A DNA stretch of 64,000 nt from Pseudoduganella plicata (GTDB taxonomy: Bacteria; Pseudomonadota; Gammaproteobacteria; Burkholderiales; Burkholderiaceae_D): NCBI RefSeq assembly GCF_004421005.1, contig NZ_CP038026.1:2790001-2854000 (forward strand), written 5' to 3'. The notes below the pieces were generated by a model, which was given only the letters and a program-made list of their open reading frames with translations, was not told the DNA's origin and ran no database searches. The translations under genes were made by a program, and so were the position numbers. Shown here piece by piece: positions 18,755 through 28,124 of this stretch; position 1 is the stretch's first letter; every line of letters starts with the position of its first letter.

Positions 18755-20820
18755 CAGTTCGCTGGCGGCTGATCCGCTTCGTCCGCCAACTCCGCCACTT
18801 CCGCTTTCTCGTCGGCCGGCTGGTCCGGGTCGGGCACCAGTTCCGGCACCGTCTCGCCGGCCAGCACTTCTTCGGCTTCCTCGTCGAAGTCGACGTCGGC
18901 AGCCGGGGCCTGATCCGTCGCGACCTCCAGCAGGCGCGTTTCGATCGACAGGTCCACTTCGTCCCAGCGCAGCACGTCCAGCTTGACGGCAGCGCCGCGC
19001 GCCACCGACGGCATGCCCGGCAGGCGGATGATCAGCGGGATCTCCGTCAGGCGCAGCACTTCGTCCTTCAGCACGACGGCATCGACCTGCTTCGCGTCGT
19101 GCTGGCCCAGCCAGCGCAGGCACCAGTAGCGCTCCATGTTCGCCTGGAAGTCGGCGTAAGCCGCGTAGGCGGCGTCGAACGCGGAGACGATGGCGAACAG
19201 GTTGGCGTCCTTCTGCTTGAACGGCGCCACCAGCGGCGCCATGACGCCCTTCTCGGCCACGGCCAGGATCTGCCACTGGTTGACGAGGTCCGTGTAACGG
19301 CGCAGCGGCGACGTGCTCCACGCGTACTGGTCGACACCGAGACCCTGGTGCGGCGCCGCGTGCGTCACCATGCGCACCTGCATTTTCGCGTTCCAGCCAC
19401 CCACGCCCTGCCCCTGGCTGCGGTAGATGCCCGGCACGCCATGGTCGTGCATCAGCTTGCCCCACGTGCTGTTGGCAAAGATCATCAGCTCGGCCACGAT
19501 CTTGTCCAGCGGCGCGCCGCGCTTGCGGCGCGAGATCGTGACGACGTCGTCCTCGACATAGAAGTTGAAGTCGACGCGGTTGTTCTGCTCCGGCTTCAGT
19601 CCGAACGCCTCGCGCTTGACCATGCGGCCCGCTTCCAGGTGGCGCGCCCAGCCCCACAGCAGCGTCAGTTCCGCCTTGCGCGGATAGTCGCCCGCTCCGC
19701 TCTCCAGCGTTTCCTCGTTGACGACATCATCGAGCTCGTTGTGGCGCAGGTTGTTGGCGATCGGGACGAGTTCGGCGCGCGTCTCGGTCGAGACGACGGA
19801 CCAGTCGGACGGATCGAGCGTTGCATACAGCGACAGCGCCGGACACGTCTTGCCCTCGGCCAGCGTGAACGCGTTGACGATCGAATCGGGCAGCATCGTG
19901 ATCTTGTCGCCCGGCATATACACGGTCGACATGCGCGCGCGCGCGATCTTGTCGATGGCGTCGTCGGGCTTGATGCCCAGGCCCGGTGCGGCGATGTGGA
20001 TGCCGATGCGCACCTTGCCGTCCGGCTGGTGCACCACGGAAAACGCGTCGTCGATTTCCGTCGTCGTCACGTCGTCGATGGAGAACGCCTCGACGTTGGC
20101 CACCGGCAGGCCGGCCGGCGCGGCAGGTACCGCCACGTCCGGGAAGCCGTGCCCTTTCGGGAAATTCTCGAACAGGAACTTTGCCATGTGCAGGTCCTTG
20201 GCCGAGCCGACGCCGCCGACGGCGAGCATCAGGCGCGCCGGCGTCGTGTGCAGCTCGTTGCAGGCCGCGTCCAGTGCCTTGTATTCGATGGTGTTCTTGT
20301 CCGGCTTGAAGAGCAGCTGCTGGACGATGTTGCGCATCGACGCGGGAAGCACATTGGCCTTGAGCTCGTCCACATAGCCCTGCTGGATCACGGCCTGCTG
20401 CTTTTTCTTTTCGATGCCGGCCAGCGCGGCCTTCAGCGTCTGTTCCGGCGCCGCCTTGTAGCGGCCGCGCCCTTTCTTGTGAAAATAGATGGGCGCCGAG
20501 TGCAGGGTCAGGATCAGGCCCGCCGCCTCGTGCGGCAGCGGCGGGTGGCCGAAGTATTCGGCGCCCAGGTCGGCGAAGCCGAATTCCTCTTCGCCCGCCA
20601 CTTCCCACAGGAAGTCGAGATCGACATCGGCCGCCACGGCTTTCGCCTGCTCCAGCAGCACTTCCGGCGCGGGCTTTTCGTACTGCAGCAGCACGTCGCG
20701 CGACTTCACCTTGCTGCGTTTGCCGCTGGCCAGCTCCACCTGGTAGGCCTCGCCAGCCTGGGAAAGCACGGTTCCGACCTTGAAATCGCCGGATTCTTCA
20801 AAAAAGACATTCATGTTCAT
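18754..20820 (-). CDS. RNase II-family 3'-5' exoribonuclease
   Basis: Processive 3'-5' RNA exonuclease of the RNB family, 688 residues from the MNMNVFFEESGDF start (a start at 20832 is also possible and would add four residues). N-terminal OB-type region, then the RNB catalytic core with the metal-binding motif IDDVTTTEIDDAFSV (near residue 250) and the conserved YAWSTSPLRRYTDLVNQWQI near residue 505. The C-terminal 45 residues are acidic with Pro/Ala/Asp/Glu runs. The start region overlaps the ubiC end only slightly. It could be called Rnb/RNase II; Rnr is longer. Confidence 0.9.
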   Translation of the reverse strand: MNMNVFFEESGDFKVGTVLSQAGEAYQVELASGKRSKVKSRDVLLQYEKPAPEVLLEQAKAVAADVDLDFLWEVAGEEEFGFADLGAEYFGHPPLPHEAAGLILTLHSAPIYFHKKGRGRYKAAPEQTLKAALAGIEKKKQQAVIQQGYVDELKANVLPASMRNIVQQLLFKPDKNTIEYKALDAACNELHTTPARLMLAVGGVGSAKDLHMAKFLFENFPKGHGFPDVAVPAAPAGLPVANVEAFSIDDVTTTEIDDAFSVVHQPDGKVRIGIHIAAPGLGIKPDDAIDKIARARMSTVYMPGDKITMLPDSIVNAFTLAEGKTCPALSLYATLDPSDWSVVSTETRAELVPIANNLRHNELDDVVNEETLESGAGDYPRKAELTLLWGWARHLEAGRMVKREAFGLKPEQNNRVDFNFYVEDDVVTISRRKRGAPLDKIVAELMIFANSTWGKLMHDHGVPGIYRSQGQGVGGWNAKMQVRMVTHAAPHQGLGVDQYAWSTSPLRRYTDLVNQWQILAVAEKGVMAPLVAPFKQKDANLFAIVSAFDAAYAAYADFQANMERYWCLRWLGQHDAKQVDAVVLKDEVLRLTEIPLIIRLPGMPSVARGAAVKLDVLRWDEVDLSIETRLLEVATDQAPAADVDFDEEAEEVLAGETVPELVPDPDQPADEKAEVAELADEADQPPAN

Positions 20821-21407
20821 CTCGTATTCCATGTTCGTGGGACCAGCCGCGTGACGGACGGCAGGAAGACCTCCGTCACCAGCAGCGTGCCCTGGCGGCG
20901 CCGGTACAGGCAGCGCCGTGCATACAGCAATTGTTCTTCGGCCGCGGCCGCGCCATGTTCCTTCAGCGCCGACCGCGCACGCAGCGCCAGCGGATGCGTG
21001 TCGCGCAGCCGCGCATATTCCAGGGCGCCGCGCCGCACGCGCGGATCGCCGAACAGCGTGGTTCCCAGCGAGCGTTCGCCCAGTGCGGAGAACAGCGGCC
21101 AGTCGGTGGCGTCGGCGCTCATCGGTACGACGGTGTGGGCATAGACGACGGGCGTATTATCACACCGCAGCAGCACTTCCCTTTCCCACACCCGCCCCGG
21201 GCGATGCAGGCCGATGGCGCGCGTCTCGTCCGCGAGGCAGGTGGCGACGTGCTGGTGCAGCACCTGCACGCGGAAGGTTGCGCTGTGCTGTTTGAGTTTT
21301 GCCGTCAGCGAGCCGCCGCCCGTCAGCCAGTGGCGCAGCGCGTGCGGCGCGTTGACGGCCAGGACGTGGCCCATCCAGTTCGCCTGGCGCAGCGAGCGTT
21401 CCCTCAT
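20817..21407 (-). CDS. ubiC: Chorismate--pyruvate lyase
   Basis: 196-residue protein of the chorismate lyase family, which makes 4-hydroxybenzoate for ubiquinone. Recognisable segments: N-terminal RQANWMGH, then LTAKLKQHS, VWEREVLLRCDNTPVVYAHTV with the product-binding Arg, and the C-terminal EEQLLYARRCLYRRRQGTLLVTEVFLP. Its ATG overlaps the stop of the esterase gene by 4 bp, and its end overlaps the RNase II start region, so the four genes mpl-esterase-ubiC-rnb behave as one transcript. Confidence 0.92.
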   Translation of the reverse strand: MRERSLRQANWMGHVLAVNAPHALRHWLTGGGSLTAKLKQHSATFRVQVLHQHVATCLADETRAIGLHRPGRVWEREVLLRCDNTPVVYAHTVVPMSADATDWPLFSALGERSLGTTLFGDPRVRRGALEYARLRDTHPLALRARSALKEHGAAAAEEQLLYARRCLYRRRQGTLLVTEVFLPSVTRLVPRTWNTR

Positions 21408-21982
21408 GCGGCGCCGTGCACGTGGCCGAACGCCAGCACCTCGTCCACGTACTGCGCAAACTCGCCGATGCCATGGTCGCTGCCGTCGATGACGTGCTGG
21501 CGCGCGCCCGCATAGTGCGCCACCATCGTGCGGTAATCCAGCACTTCGTCGCCGGTGGCAGCCAGCAGGAAGTAGCGCTCCGGCCGCGTGATGGTCGGCA
21601 CGGCAAAGGCGCGCAGCTCGTCGATGTATTCGCGCCGGAATTCAAACGGCTCGTCGCTGTGATACATCGTCGTCACGCCCACGTATTTCTCCAGATCGAG
21701 GAGCGGCGTGACGGCGGGATTGAGCAGCACGGCGCGGCAGCCCAGCCGTTCGGCCATCCACGTGGCGTAGTAGCCGCCCAGCGACGAGCCGACGATGCAC
21801 AGGTCGTCCGCCCGCACACCGGCCACCAGCGCGAATGCCTGCGCCATCGCCAGCCTGGGCGACGCCGGCAATTGCGGCGCGACGTACTCGTCCGCGCGGC
21901 CCAGCGCCGCCATGCGCTCGGCCAGCAGCCGCCCCTTCATCGACCGGGGCGACGAGCGGAACCCGTGTAAATAGAGGATCAT
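21404..21982 (-). CDS. YqiA/YcfP-like alpha/beta-hydrolase (esterase)
   Basis: 192-residue UPF0227/YqiA-type hydrolase. It begins with MILYLHGFRSSPRSMKG (oxyanion region), has the nucleophile elbow GSSLGGYYATW (Ser about 69), an Asp in LLAATGDEVLDY and the catalytic His in IDGSDHGIGEF. Natural substrate unknown; E. coli YqiA shows acyl-CoA/esterase activity. The start overlaps the end of mpl as read. Confidence 0.87.
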   Translation of the reverse strand: MILYLHGFRSSPRSMKGRLLAERMAALGRADEYVAPQLPASPRLAMAQAFALVAGVRADDLCIVGSSLGGYYATWMAERLGCRAVLLNPAVTPLLDLEKYVGVTTMYHSDEPFEFRREYIDELRAFAVPTITRPERYFLLAATGDEVLDYRTMVAHYAGARQHVIDGSDHGIGEFAQYVDEVLAFGHVHGAA

Positions 21983-23355
21983 GGCAGATCAGCGCGCCAG
22001 TGCGTCCAGCAGTTTCTGGTGCACGCCCCGAAGCCGCCATTGCTCATGACGACGACGTGGTCCCCGGGCCGTGCCTGTCCCACGATGGCTTTAACCATCA
22101 GGTCCAGGTCTTCGTACGCCGAGGCGGTCGCGCCCATCGGCGCCAAGGCCGACGCCAGGCTCCAGCCCAGCGACTTCTCGCTGCCGAAGCCGAACACCAG
22201 GTCCGCATCCGTCAGGCTGCCCGGCAGCGCGTCCTTCATGGCGCCCAGCTTCATCGTGTTCGAACGCGGTTCCAGCACGGCCAGGATGCGCGTGTCCGGT
22301 CCCAGCTTCTGGCGCAGGCCGCCCACGGTGGTGGCGATCGCGGTCGGGTGGTGGGCGAAATCGTCGTAGACGGTCACTCCCTTGACCACGCCACGCACTT
22401 CCATGCGCCGCTTGACGCTTTCGAACTTCGCCAGCGCCTTGGCCGCCTGGGCGATCGGCACGCCCACGTTGCGCGCGGCTGCGATAGCGGCCAGCGCGTT
22501 GTTGCGGTTATGCTTGCCCGTCAGCTTCCAGTCGACGGTCCCTTCGAACTGGCCGTTGAACAGTACGTCGAAGCTGCCGTCCGGATGTTCCTTCATCGTC
22601 CAGTTGCCGCCGGCGCCGCCGAAGGTCTCCTTCTCGCTCCAGCAGCCGCGCCGGATCACGCGCTGCAGCGACTCCTCGTCGCCATTGACGATGACGCGGC
22701 CGATGCCGGGCACGGTGCGCACCAGGTGATGGAATTGCGTTTCGATGGCGGCCAGGTCGGGGAAGATGTCCGCGTGATCGTATTCCAGGTTGTTCAGGAT
22801 CGCCGTCTTCGCGTGGTAGTGCACGAACTTGCTGCGCTTGTCGAAGAAGGCCGTATCGTATTCGTCCGCCTCGATGACGAAGAATTCGGAATCGGCGCCC
22901 GGGCCGGTCAGCCGCGCCGACACGCCGAAGTTCATCGGCACGCCGCCGATCAGGAAGCCTGGCGCATAGCCCGCATCCTCCAGAATCCATGCCAGCATGG
23001 CCGACGTCGTCGTCTTGCCATGCGTCCCCGCGACCGCCAGCACCCATTTATGGCGCAGGATATGTTCGCCGATCCACTGCGGCCCCGAGACATAGGGCAG
23101 GCTGCGGTTCAGGATTTCCTCCACCAGCGCATTGCCGCGGGCGACCACGTTGCCGATCACGTACAGATCCGGGTTCAGGTTGACCTGGTCCTTGTCGAAG
23201 CCCTGGATCAGTTCGATCCCCTGGGCTTCCAGCTGGGTACTCATCGGCGGATAAACGTTGGCGTCGCAGCCCGTCACCTTGTGGCCGGCTTCCTTTGCCA
23301 GCACGGCCAGGCCACCCATGAAGGTGCCGCAAATGCCGAGTATATGGATATGCAT
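21979..23355 (-). CDS. mpl: UDP-N-acetylmuramate:L-Ala-gamma-D-Glu-meso-DAP ligase Mpl, C-terminal frameshift
   Basis: Murein tripeptide recycling ligase. 458 residues as read. Features: N-terminal HIHILGICGTFMGGLAVLAKE, ATP loop AGTHGKTTTSAMLAW, ENNLEYDHADIF-type Mur motif (LNNLEYDHADIF) and DDFAHHPTAI. The last 18 residues (after VVVMSNGGFG) read as nonsense. Adding one G to the four-base run at 22026-22029 would give FGGVHQKLLDALAR and a stop at 21989, the normal family ending. Probably a homopolymer error; only the extreme C terminus is affected. Confidence 0.92.
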   Translation of the reverse strand: MHIHILGICGTFMGGLAVLAKEAGHKVTGCDANVYPPMSTQLEAQGIELIQGFDKDQVNLNPDLYVIGNVVARGNALVEEILNRSLPYVSGPQWIGEHILRHKWVLAVAGTHGKTTTSAMLAWILEDAGYAPGFLIGGVPMNFGVSARLTGPGADSEFFVIEADEYDTAFFDKRSKFVHYHAKTAILNNLEYDHADIFPDLAAIETQFHHLVRTVPGIGRVIVNGDEESLQRVIRRGCWSEKETFGGAGGNWTMKEHPDGSFDVLFNGQFEGTVDWKLTGKHNRNNALAAIAAARNVGVPIAQAAKALAKFESVKRRMEVRGVVKGVTVYDDFAHHPTAIATTVGGLRQKLGPDTRILAVLEPRSNTMKLGAMKDALPGSLTDADLVFGFGSEKSLGWSLASALAPMGATASAYEDLDLMVKAIVGQARPGDHVVVMSNGGFGACTRNCWTHWRADLP

Positions 23356-23444
23356 GATGGTCGCGGTCGATATGAATAAATACAGGAACGGGATTTTACC
23401 CGACGCGCGGGCTTTTCCCGGTTCAGCGTATGATCACGGCTATG

Positions 23445-24071
23445 ATGGCAAACCAATACGATGACATTGTGCAGCTGCGGGCCCGCATCGCCACGCTGGC
23501 GGCGCGCATGGTCGCGCAGGACGGCGCCGACTACGCCACCGCGAAACGCAAGGCCGCCTTTCAGCTGCTGGGCGAGCAGGCCAATGCAAAACGCGACCTG
23601 CTGCCTGACGACGTGCAGATCGACGAAGAGGTCCGGCAGTACCACGCGCTGTTCAACGCGGACACGCAGCCGGCGCGGCTGCGGCACCTGCGCACGGTGG
23701 CGCTGGAGGTCATGGAGCTGCTGGCCGACTTCAACCCGTTCCTGACGGGCGCGGTGCTGAACGGCACCGCAGGCGAACACGACGACATCCGCCTGCAGCT
23801 CTTTGCCGACAGCGCCAAGGAAGTGCAGATCTACCTGCTCAATAAAAACGTCGATATCGAGATCAGCGAAAGCGACCATTTCAAGGGCGCCCGCCACGAT
23901 CCCGTCGAGACGGTGAGCTTCCTGTATCGGCAGGAAGGCGTGCACGTGGAACTGTATGAGCATCACGACCTGCGCGGCGCCAAAAAACAGCGCAGCGGCG
24001 ACCGGCCCGCCCGGGTCGACATCGCCGAACTGCGCGCTCTATTAATATCCGATACCTCTTCTGAACAATGA
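23445..24071 (+). CDS. Conserved hypothetical protein, nucleotidyltransferase-like
   Basis: 208 residues from ATG 23445 (MANQYDD; further in-frame starts at 23430 and 23442). The central part GAVLNGTAGEHDDIRLQLFAD followed by KEVQIYLLNKNVDIEI resembles a degenerate nucleotidyltransferase (GS-x-D) core, and similar proteins are sometimes misnamed UDP-N-acetylmuramate--alanine ligase because of their neighbour mpl. No membrane segment. It overlaps the TlpA-like gene by 4 bp. Function unknown. Confidence 0.75.
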   Translation: MANQYDDIVQLRARIATLAARMVAQDGADYATAKRKAAFQLLGEQANAKRDLLPDDVQIDEEVRQYHALFNADTQPARLRHLRTVALEVMELLADFNPFLTGAVLNGTAGEHDDIRLQLFADSAKEVQIYLLNKNVDIEISESDHFKGARHDPVETVSFLYRQEGVHVELYEHHDLRGAKKQRSGDRPARVDIAELRALLISDTSSEQ

Positions 24072-24646
24072 ATAAAAAGCATCTGTTTGCGTACGGCATC
24101 GTCGCCGTGCTGTTTGCCGCGTCCGGCTTCCTTGTCGGCGGCAAGCTGAAACCGGCGCCGGAGCCGATGACCTTCAAGCCCGCACCCGGTGGCGGCGGGG
24201 CCGCGCCTCTCGCCAGCGAGCCGGCCGGTCCGGTTGCCAACCTGTTTGCGCAAACCATGCCCGACGATCAAGGCACGCAGCAGGCGCTGGCCCAGTGGCG
24301 CGGCAAGCCGCTGCTGGTGAACTTCTGGGCCCCCTGGTGCGCCCCATGTGTACAGGAAATGCCGGAGCTGTCGCGCCTGCAGACGGACGGAAAATACAAA
24401 GACCTGCAGGTGATCGGCATCGGCATCGATACGCCAGCCAACATCGCCGAATTCAACCGGAAATTCAAGCTCGGCTTCCCGCTGCTGGTGGGCGGCACGA
24501 ACGGCACAGAACTGTCGCGCACGCTTGGGAACACTCAGGGCGGCCTGCCATTTACCGTGCTGATCGGCGCCGACGGCACAGTCAAAAAAGGCTATCTGGG
24601 ACGGCTCAATTTCGACAAGCTGGCGCAGGATCTGGGCACATTGTGA
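24068..24646 (+). CDS. TlpA/ResA-like thiol:disulfide oxidoreductase
   Basis: Membrane-anchored periplasmic thioredoxin-fold protein, 192 residues. An N-terminal anchor (residues 7-25) precedes a Pro/Gly-rich spacer and a thioredoxin domain with the active site FWAPWCAPC (Cys91, Cys94) and cis-Pro in GGLPFTVLI. Such proteins reduce disulfides, for example in cytochrome c maturation. It starts inside the stop of the preceding gene. Confidence 0.9.
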   Translation: MNKKHLFAYGIVAVLFAASGFLVGGKLKPAPEPMTFKPAPGGGGAAPLASEPAGPVANLFAQTMPDDQGTQQALAQWRGKPLLVNFWAPWCAPCVQEMPELSRLQTDGKYKDLQVIGIGIDTPANIAEFNRKFKLGFPLLVGGTNGTELSRTLGNTQGGLPFTVLIGADGTVKKGYLGRLNFDKLAQDLGTL

Positions 24647-24728
24647 GCAGGTTGGCATGTTCTTTTTTCTTGCCAATGGTCGCGCTTGACGGCAAAATGC
24701 GGAACTTTCGCGGACTATGGTCAGGAAC

Positions 24729-25166
24729 ATGGCAAAACACTTGCTGCTGCTGAACGGCCCCAATCTGAATCTGCTGGGGACGCGCGAGCCACACATCTAC
24801 GGTGCCACGACACTGGCCGATGTTGAACGGGCCGCACAAGAGCAGGCAAGCACGGCAGGTGCACAGCTGGTTTTCTTCCAGAGCAACCACGAAGGCGCAC
24901 TGATCGACCGCATTCACGCCGCGCGTGGCGAAGGCGTGGATTACATCGTCATCAATCCGGGCGGCTATACCCATACCAGTGTCGCGCTGCGCGACGCGCT
25001 GGCCGGGGTGGCCATCCCGTTCGTGGAAGTCCATATTTCGAATATTTATCAGCGCGAAGCGTTCCGCCACCATTCCTATCTCAGTGCGATCGCAACCGGC
25101 ACGATCTGCGGCCTCGGCATCGAGGGATACCGCCTTGCCATCGACTTTGCTCTAAAAAGCAGTTAA
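24729..25166 (+). CDS. aroQ: Type II 3-dehydroquinate dehydratase
   Basis: Shikimate-pathway enzyme, 145 residues from ATG 24729 ([17 protein letters not shown]); ATG 24717 would add four. Catalytic segments: [17 protein letters not shown] with the active Tyr, [27 protein letters not shown] and [19 protein letters not shown] with the catalytic His. Upstream of accB, which is the usual arrangement in this lineage. Confidence 0.96.
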   Translation: MAKHLLLLNGPNLNLLGTREPHIYGATTLADVERAAQEQASTAGAQLVFFQSNHEGALIDRIHAARGEGVDYIVINPGGYTHTSVALRDALAGVAIPFVEVHISNIYQREAFRHHSYLSAIATGTICGLGIEGYRLAIDFALKSS

Positions 25167-25252
25167 TCTACGCGATCTGCACGCATTTTCACGTTCTGAC
25201 CCACAAGGTCGCAACGCATACTTTTACAAAACAAGATTAAACGGAGTCTCAG

Positions 25253-25720
25253 ATGGATCTACGCAAGCTCAAGACGTTGATTGACTTGGTTGCCGAATCG
25301 GATATTGCAGAACTCGAAGTGACCGAGGGCGAGAGCAAGGTACGCATCGTCAAGTCCTCCGCCATGCCGCAAAACCAGGTCGTCATGATGCCGTCGCACG
25401 GAGCTCCGGCCCAGTTCGCACCGGCTGCGCCGAGCGCCGCGCCGGTTGCCGCGCCCGCGGCCGCTCCGGTGGCTGCCGAGCCGACCGGCCATATCGTCAA
25501 GTCGCCAATGGTCGGCACGTTCTACCGTTCCTCCGCTCCGGGCAGTGCCCCGTTCATCGAAGTGGGCAGCACGGTCAAGGAAGGCGACACGCTGTGCATC
25601 ATCGAAGCGATGAAGCTGCTCAATGAAATCGATGCCGACAAGTCCGGCACCGTCACCCAGATTCTGGTCGAGAACGGCCAGCCGGTCGAGTTCGGCCAGC
25701 CTCTGTTCGTGATCGGCTGA
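25253..25720 (+). CDS. accB: Biotin carboxyl carrier protein of acetyl-CoA carboxylase
   Basis: 155 residues. N-terminal AccB domain ([16 protein letters not shown]), an Ala/Pro-rich flexible linker (residues 45-80) and the biotinyl domain with EAMKLLNEI, biotinylated Lys121. Works with AccC in fatty-acid synthesis. A CGGAG ribosome site lies before the ATG. Followed by accC after 97 bp that contain two hairpins. Confidence 0.97.
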   Translation: MDLRKLKTLIDLVAESDIAELEVTEGESKVRIVKSSAMPQNQVVMMPSHGAPAQFAPAAPSAAPVAAPAAAPVAAEPTGHIVKSPMVGTFYRSSAPGSAPFIEVGSTVKEGDTLCIIEAMKLLNEIDADKSGTVTQILVENGQPVEFGQPLFVIG

Positions 25721-25728
25721 GACCTGGA

Positions 25729-25799
25729 CGCGGCTGCCAGCAGCCGCACCGGTCAGCACCTCCTCATCTACAAAGAACACCCGGCTCGTCCGGGTGTTC
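25729..25799 (+). promoter_or_regulatory. Two hairpins between accB and accC
   Basis: GCGGCTGC/GCAGCCGC (25729-25746, two-base loop) and the perfect GAACACCCGG/CCGGGTGTTC (25775-25799, five-base loop). No T-run follows, so they look like RNA-stability or attenuation elements rather than terminators. The second sits 18 bp before the accC ATG. Confidence 0.5.
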
Positions 25800-25817
25800 G
25801 CAAAGATAGAACTAGCC

Positions 25818-27176
25818 ATGTTTGAAAAAATCCTCATTGCCAACCGCGGTGAAATCGCGCTGCGTATCCAGCGCGCCTGCCGCGAGATGGGCATCAAGAC
25901 GGTGGTCGTCCACTCCGAAGCGGACAAGGACGCGAAGTACGTCAAGCTGGCCGACGAATCCGTCTGCATCGGCCCCGCGCAGTCGTCGCTGAGCTATCTG
26001 AACATGCCGGCGATCATCAGCGCCGCCGAAGTCACCGACGCCGAAGCGATCCACCCGGGCTATGGCTTCCTGTCCGAGAACGCGGACTTCGCCGAACGCG
26101 TGGAGAAATCCGGCTTCGTCTTCATCGGCCCGCGCTCCGACTCGATCCGCCTGATGGGCGACAAGGTCTCGGCCAAGCAGGCGATGATCAAGGCCGGCGT
26201 GCCTTGCGTGCCCGGTTCCGACGGCGCGCTGCCGGACGATCCGAAAGCCATCGTGCAGATCGCCCGCAAGGTGGGCTACCCCGTCATCATCAAGGCGGCC
26301 GGCGGCGGCGGCGGCCGTGGCATGCGTGTCGTGCACACGGAAGCGGCGCTGCTCAATGCCGTCACGATGACGAAGACGGAAGCCGGCTCCGCCTTCGGCA
26401 ACCCCGAGGTCTACATGGAGAAGTACCTGGAGAACCCACGCCACGTGGAAATCCAGATCCTCGCCGACGAACACCGCAACGCCGTCTGGCTGGGTGAACG
26501 CGACTGCTCGATGCAGCGCCGCCACCAGAAGGTCATCGAGGAAGCGCCGGCACCGGGCATCCCGCGCAAGCTGATCGAAAAGATCGGCGACCGCTGCGCC
26601 GAAGCGTGCCGCAAGATCGGCTACCGCGGCGCCGGCACGTTCGAGTTCCTGTACGAGAACGGCGAGTTCTACTTCATCGAGATGAATACCCGCGTGCAGG
26701 TCGAACACCCGGTCACGGAAATGATCACGGGGATCGACATCGTGCAGGAGCAGATCCGCATCGCCTGCGGCGAGAAGCTGCGCTTCCGCCAGCGCGACGT
26801 GATGCTGTCCGGTCACGCGATCGAATGCCGCATCAATGCCGAGGATCCGTTCAAGTTCACGCCCTCCCCTGGACGCATCACGTCGTGGCATACACCGGGC
26901 GGTCCGGGCGTGCGCGTGGACTCCCATTCGTATGCGGGTTACTATGTACCGCCGCACTACGACTCGATGATCGGCAAGCTGATTACCTATGGCGCCACGC
27001 GCGAACAGGCGATCCGCCGCATGCAGATCGCCCTGTCGGAAATGGTGGTCGAGGGCATCCAGACCAACATTCCGCTGCACCGCGAACTGATGGTCGATGC
27101 CCGCTTCATCGAAGGCGGCACCAACATTCACTATCTGGAACAACGACTGGCGGAAATGCCCAAGGCAGGTTCATGA
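25818..27176 (+). CDS. accC: Acetyl-CoA carboxylase biotin carboxylase subunit
   Basis: 452 residues from ATG 25818 ([17 protein letters not shown]); an in-frame ATG at 25794 precedes it but lies within the hairpin. ATP-grasp motifs include the Gly-rich loop [30 protein letters not shown], and [20 protein letters not shown]. Carboxylates AccB biotin. Overlaps prmA by 4 bp. Confidence 0.97.
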   Translation: MFEKILIANRGEIALRIQRACREMGIKTVVVHSEADKDAKYVKLADESVCIGPAQSSLSYLNMPAIISAAEVTDAEAIHPGYGFLSENADFAERVEKSGFVFIGPRSDSIRLMGDKVSAKQAMIKAGVPCVPGSDGALPDDPKAIVQIARKVGYPVIIKAAGGGGGRGMRVVHTEAALLNAVTMTKTEAGSAFGNPEVYMEKYLENPRHVEIQILADEHRNAVWLGERDCSMQRRHQKVIEEAPAPGIPRKLIEKIGDRCAEACRKIGYRGAGTFEFLYENGEFYFIEMNTRVQVEHPVTEMITGIDIVQEQIRIACGEKLRFRQRDVMLSGHAIECRINAEDPFKFTPSPGRITSWHTPGGPGVRVDSHSYAGYYVPPHYDSMIGKLITYGATREQAIRRMQIALSEMVVEGIQTNIPLHRELMVDARFIEGGTNIHYLEQRLAEMPKAGS

Positions 27177-28108
27177 GCTGGACTGAAATCGTCATCGAAG
27201 TCGCCCGCGACAACGCGGAGGCTCTGTCCGACGCACTGATCGAGGCGGGCGCGCTGTCCGTCTCCGTCGAGGATGCGGACGAAGGCACCGAGCAGGAAAA
27301 ACCCCTGTTCGGCGAGCCGGGCATGGAGCCGAAGGAAGCGGCGTGGGAACACAGCCGCGTCGTGGCGCTGACCGATGTCGACGCCGACCAGGCAGCCATC
27401 GTGGTCGAGGCGGCAGCCGCCATCGGCCTGGCCGCCGCCCCCGCCTTCACCACCCGCAAGGTGGACGACGAGGACTGGGTGCGCCTGACGCAGTCGCAGT
27501 TCGAACCGATCCACATCGGCAGGAACATCTGGGTCGTGCCGAGCTGGCACGAAGCGCCCGATGCGAATGCGCTGATTCTGGAGCTGGACCCGGGTCTCGC
27601 CTTCGGCACGGGCAGCCATCCCACCACGAAGCTGTGCATGGAGTGGCTGGAAGCCCATCCGGCACCGCAGCAATCCGTGCTCGATTACGGCTGCGGTTCC
27701 GGCATTCTCGCCATGGTGGCCCGCAAGCTGGGCGCCACCAAGGTCGCCGGTGTCGACATCGATCCGCAGGCGATCGAATCGGCGCGCGACAACGCCGCGC
27801 GCAACAAGGTCGAGGATATCGAGTTCTTCGTGCCGGAAGACTTCGCGCAGTCGGCCCACGCGGATGCCCGCTTCGACATCGTCGTGGCCAACATCCTGTC
27901 GTCGCCGTTGAAGCTGATGGCGCCGATGCTGTCCGGCCGCGTGGCCGACGGCGGCGCGCTGGTGCTGTCCGGCGTGCTGGCCCGCCAGGCCGAGGAAGTG
28001 GCGGCGGCGTATGCGCCGTTCATCAAGCTCTCCGTCTGGGCCGAGCACGAAGGCTGGGTCGCCCTGCACGGCCGCCTGGGCAGCGCCACCGCCCTGCCGG
28101 CGCGTTAA
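27173..28108 (+). CDS. prmA: Ribosomal protein L11 methyltransferase
   Basis: 311 residues. The N-terminal substrate-recognition domain starts [18 protein letters not shown]; the Rossmann methyltransferase domain has [25 protein letters not shown] (SAM loop) and ANILSSPL (NPxY-like motif). Trimethylates L11. The ATG overlaps the accC stop. The linkage to accBC is common in proteobacteria. Confidence 0.96.
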   Translation: MSWTEIVIEVARDNAEALSDALIEAGALSVSVEDADEGTEQEKPLFGEPGMEPKEAAWEHSRVVALTDVDADQAAIVVEAAAAIGLAAAPAFTTRKVDDEDWVRLTQSQFEPIHIGRNIWVVPSWHEAPDANALILELDPGLAFGTGSHPTTKLCMEWLEAHPAPQQSVLDYGCGSGILAMVARKLGATKVAGVDIDPQAIESARDNAARNKVEDIEFFVPEDFAQSAHADARFDIVVANILSSPLKLMAPMLSGRVADGGALVLSGVLARQAEEVAAAYAPFIKLSVWAEHEGWVALHGRLGSATALPAR

Positions 28109-28124
28109 GGTTCAGCCGACGCGC

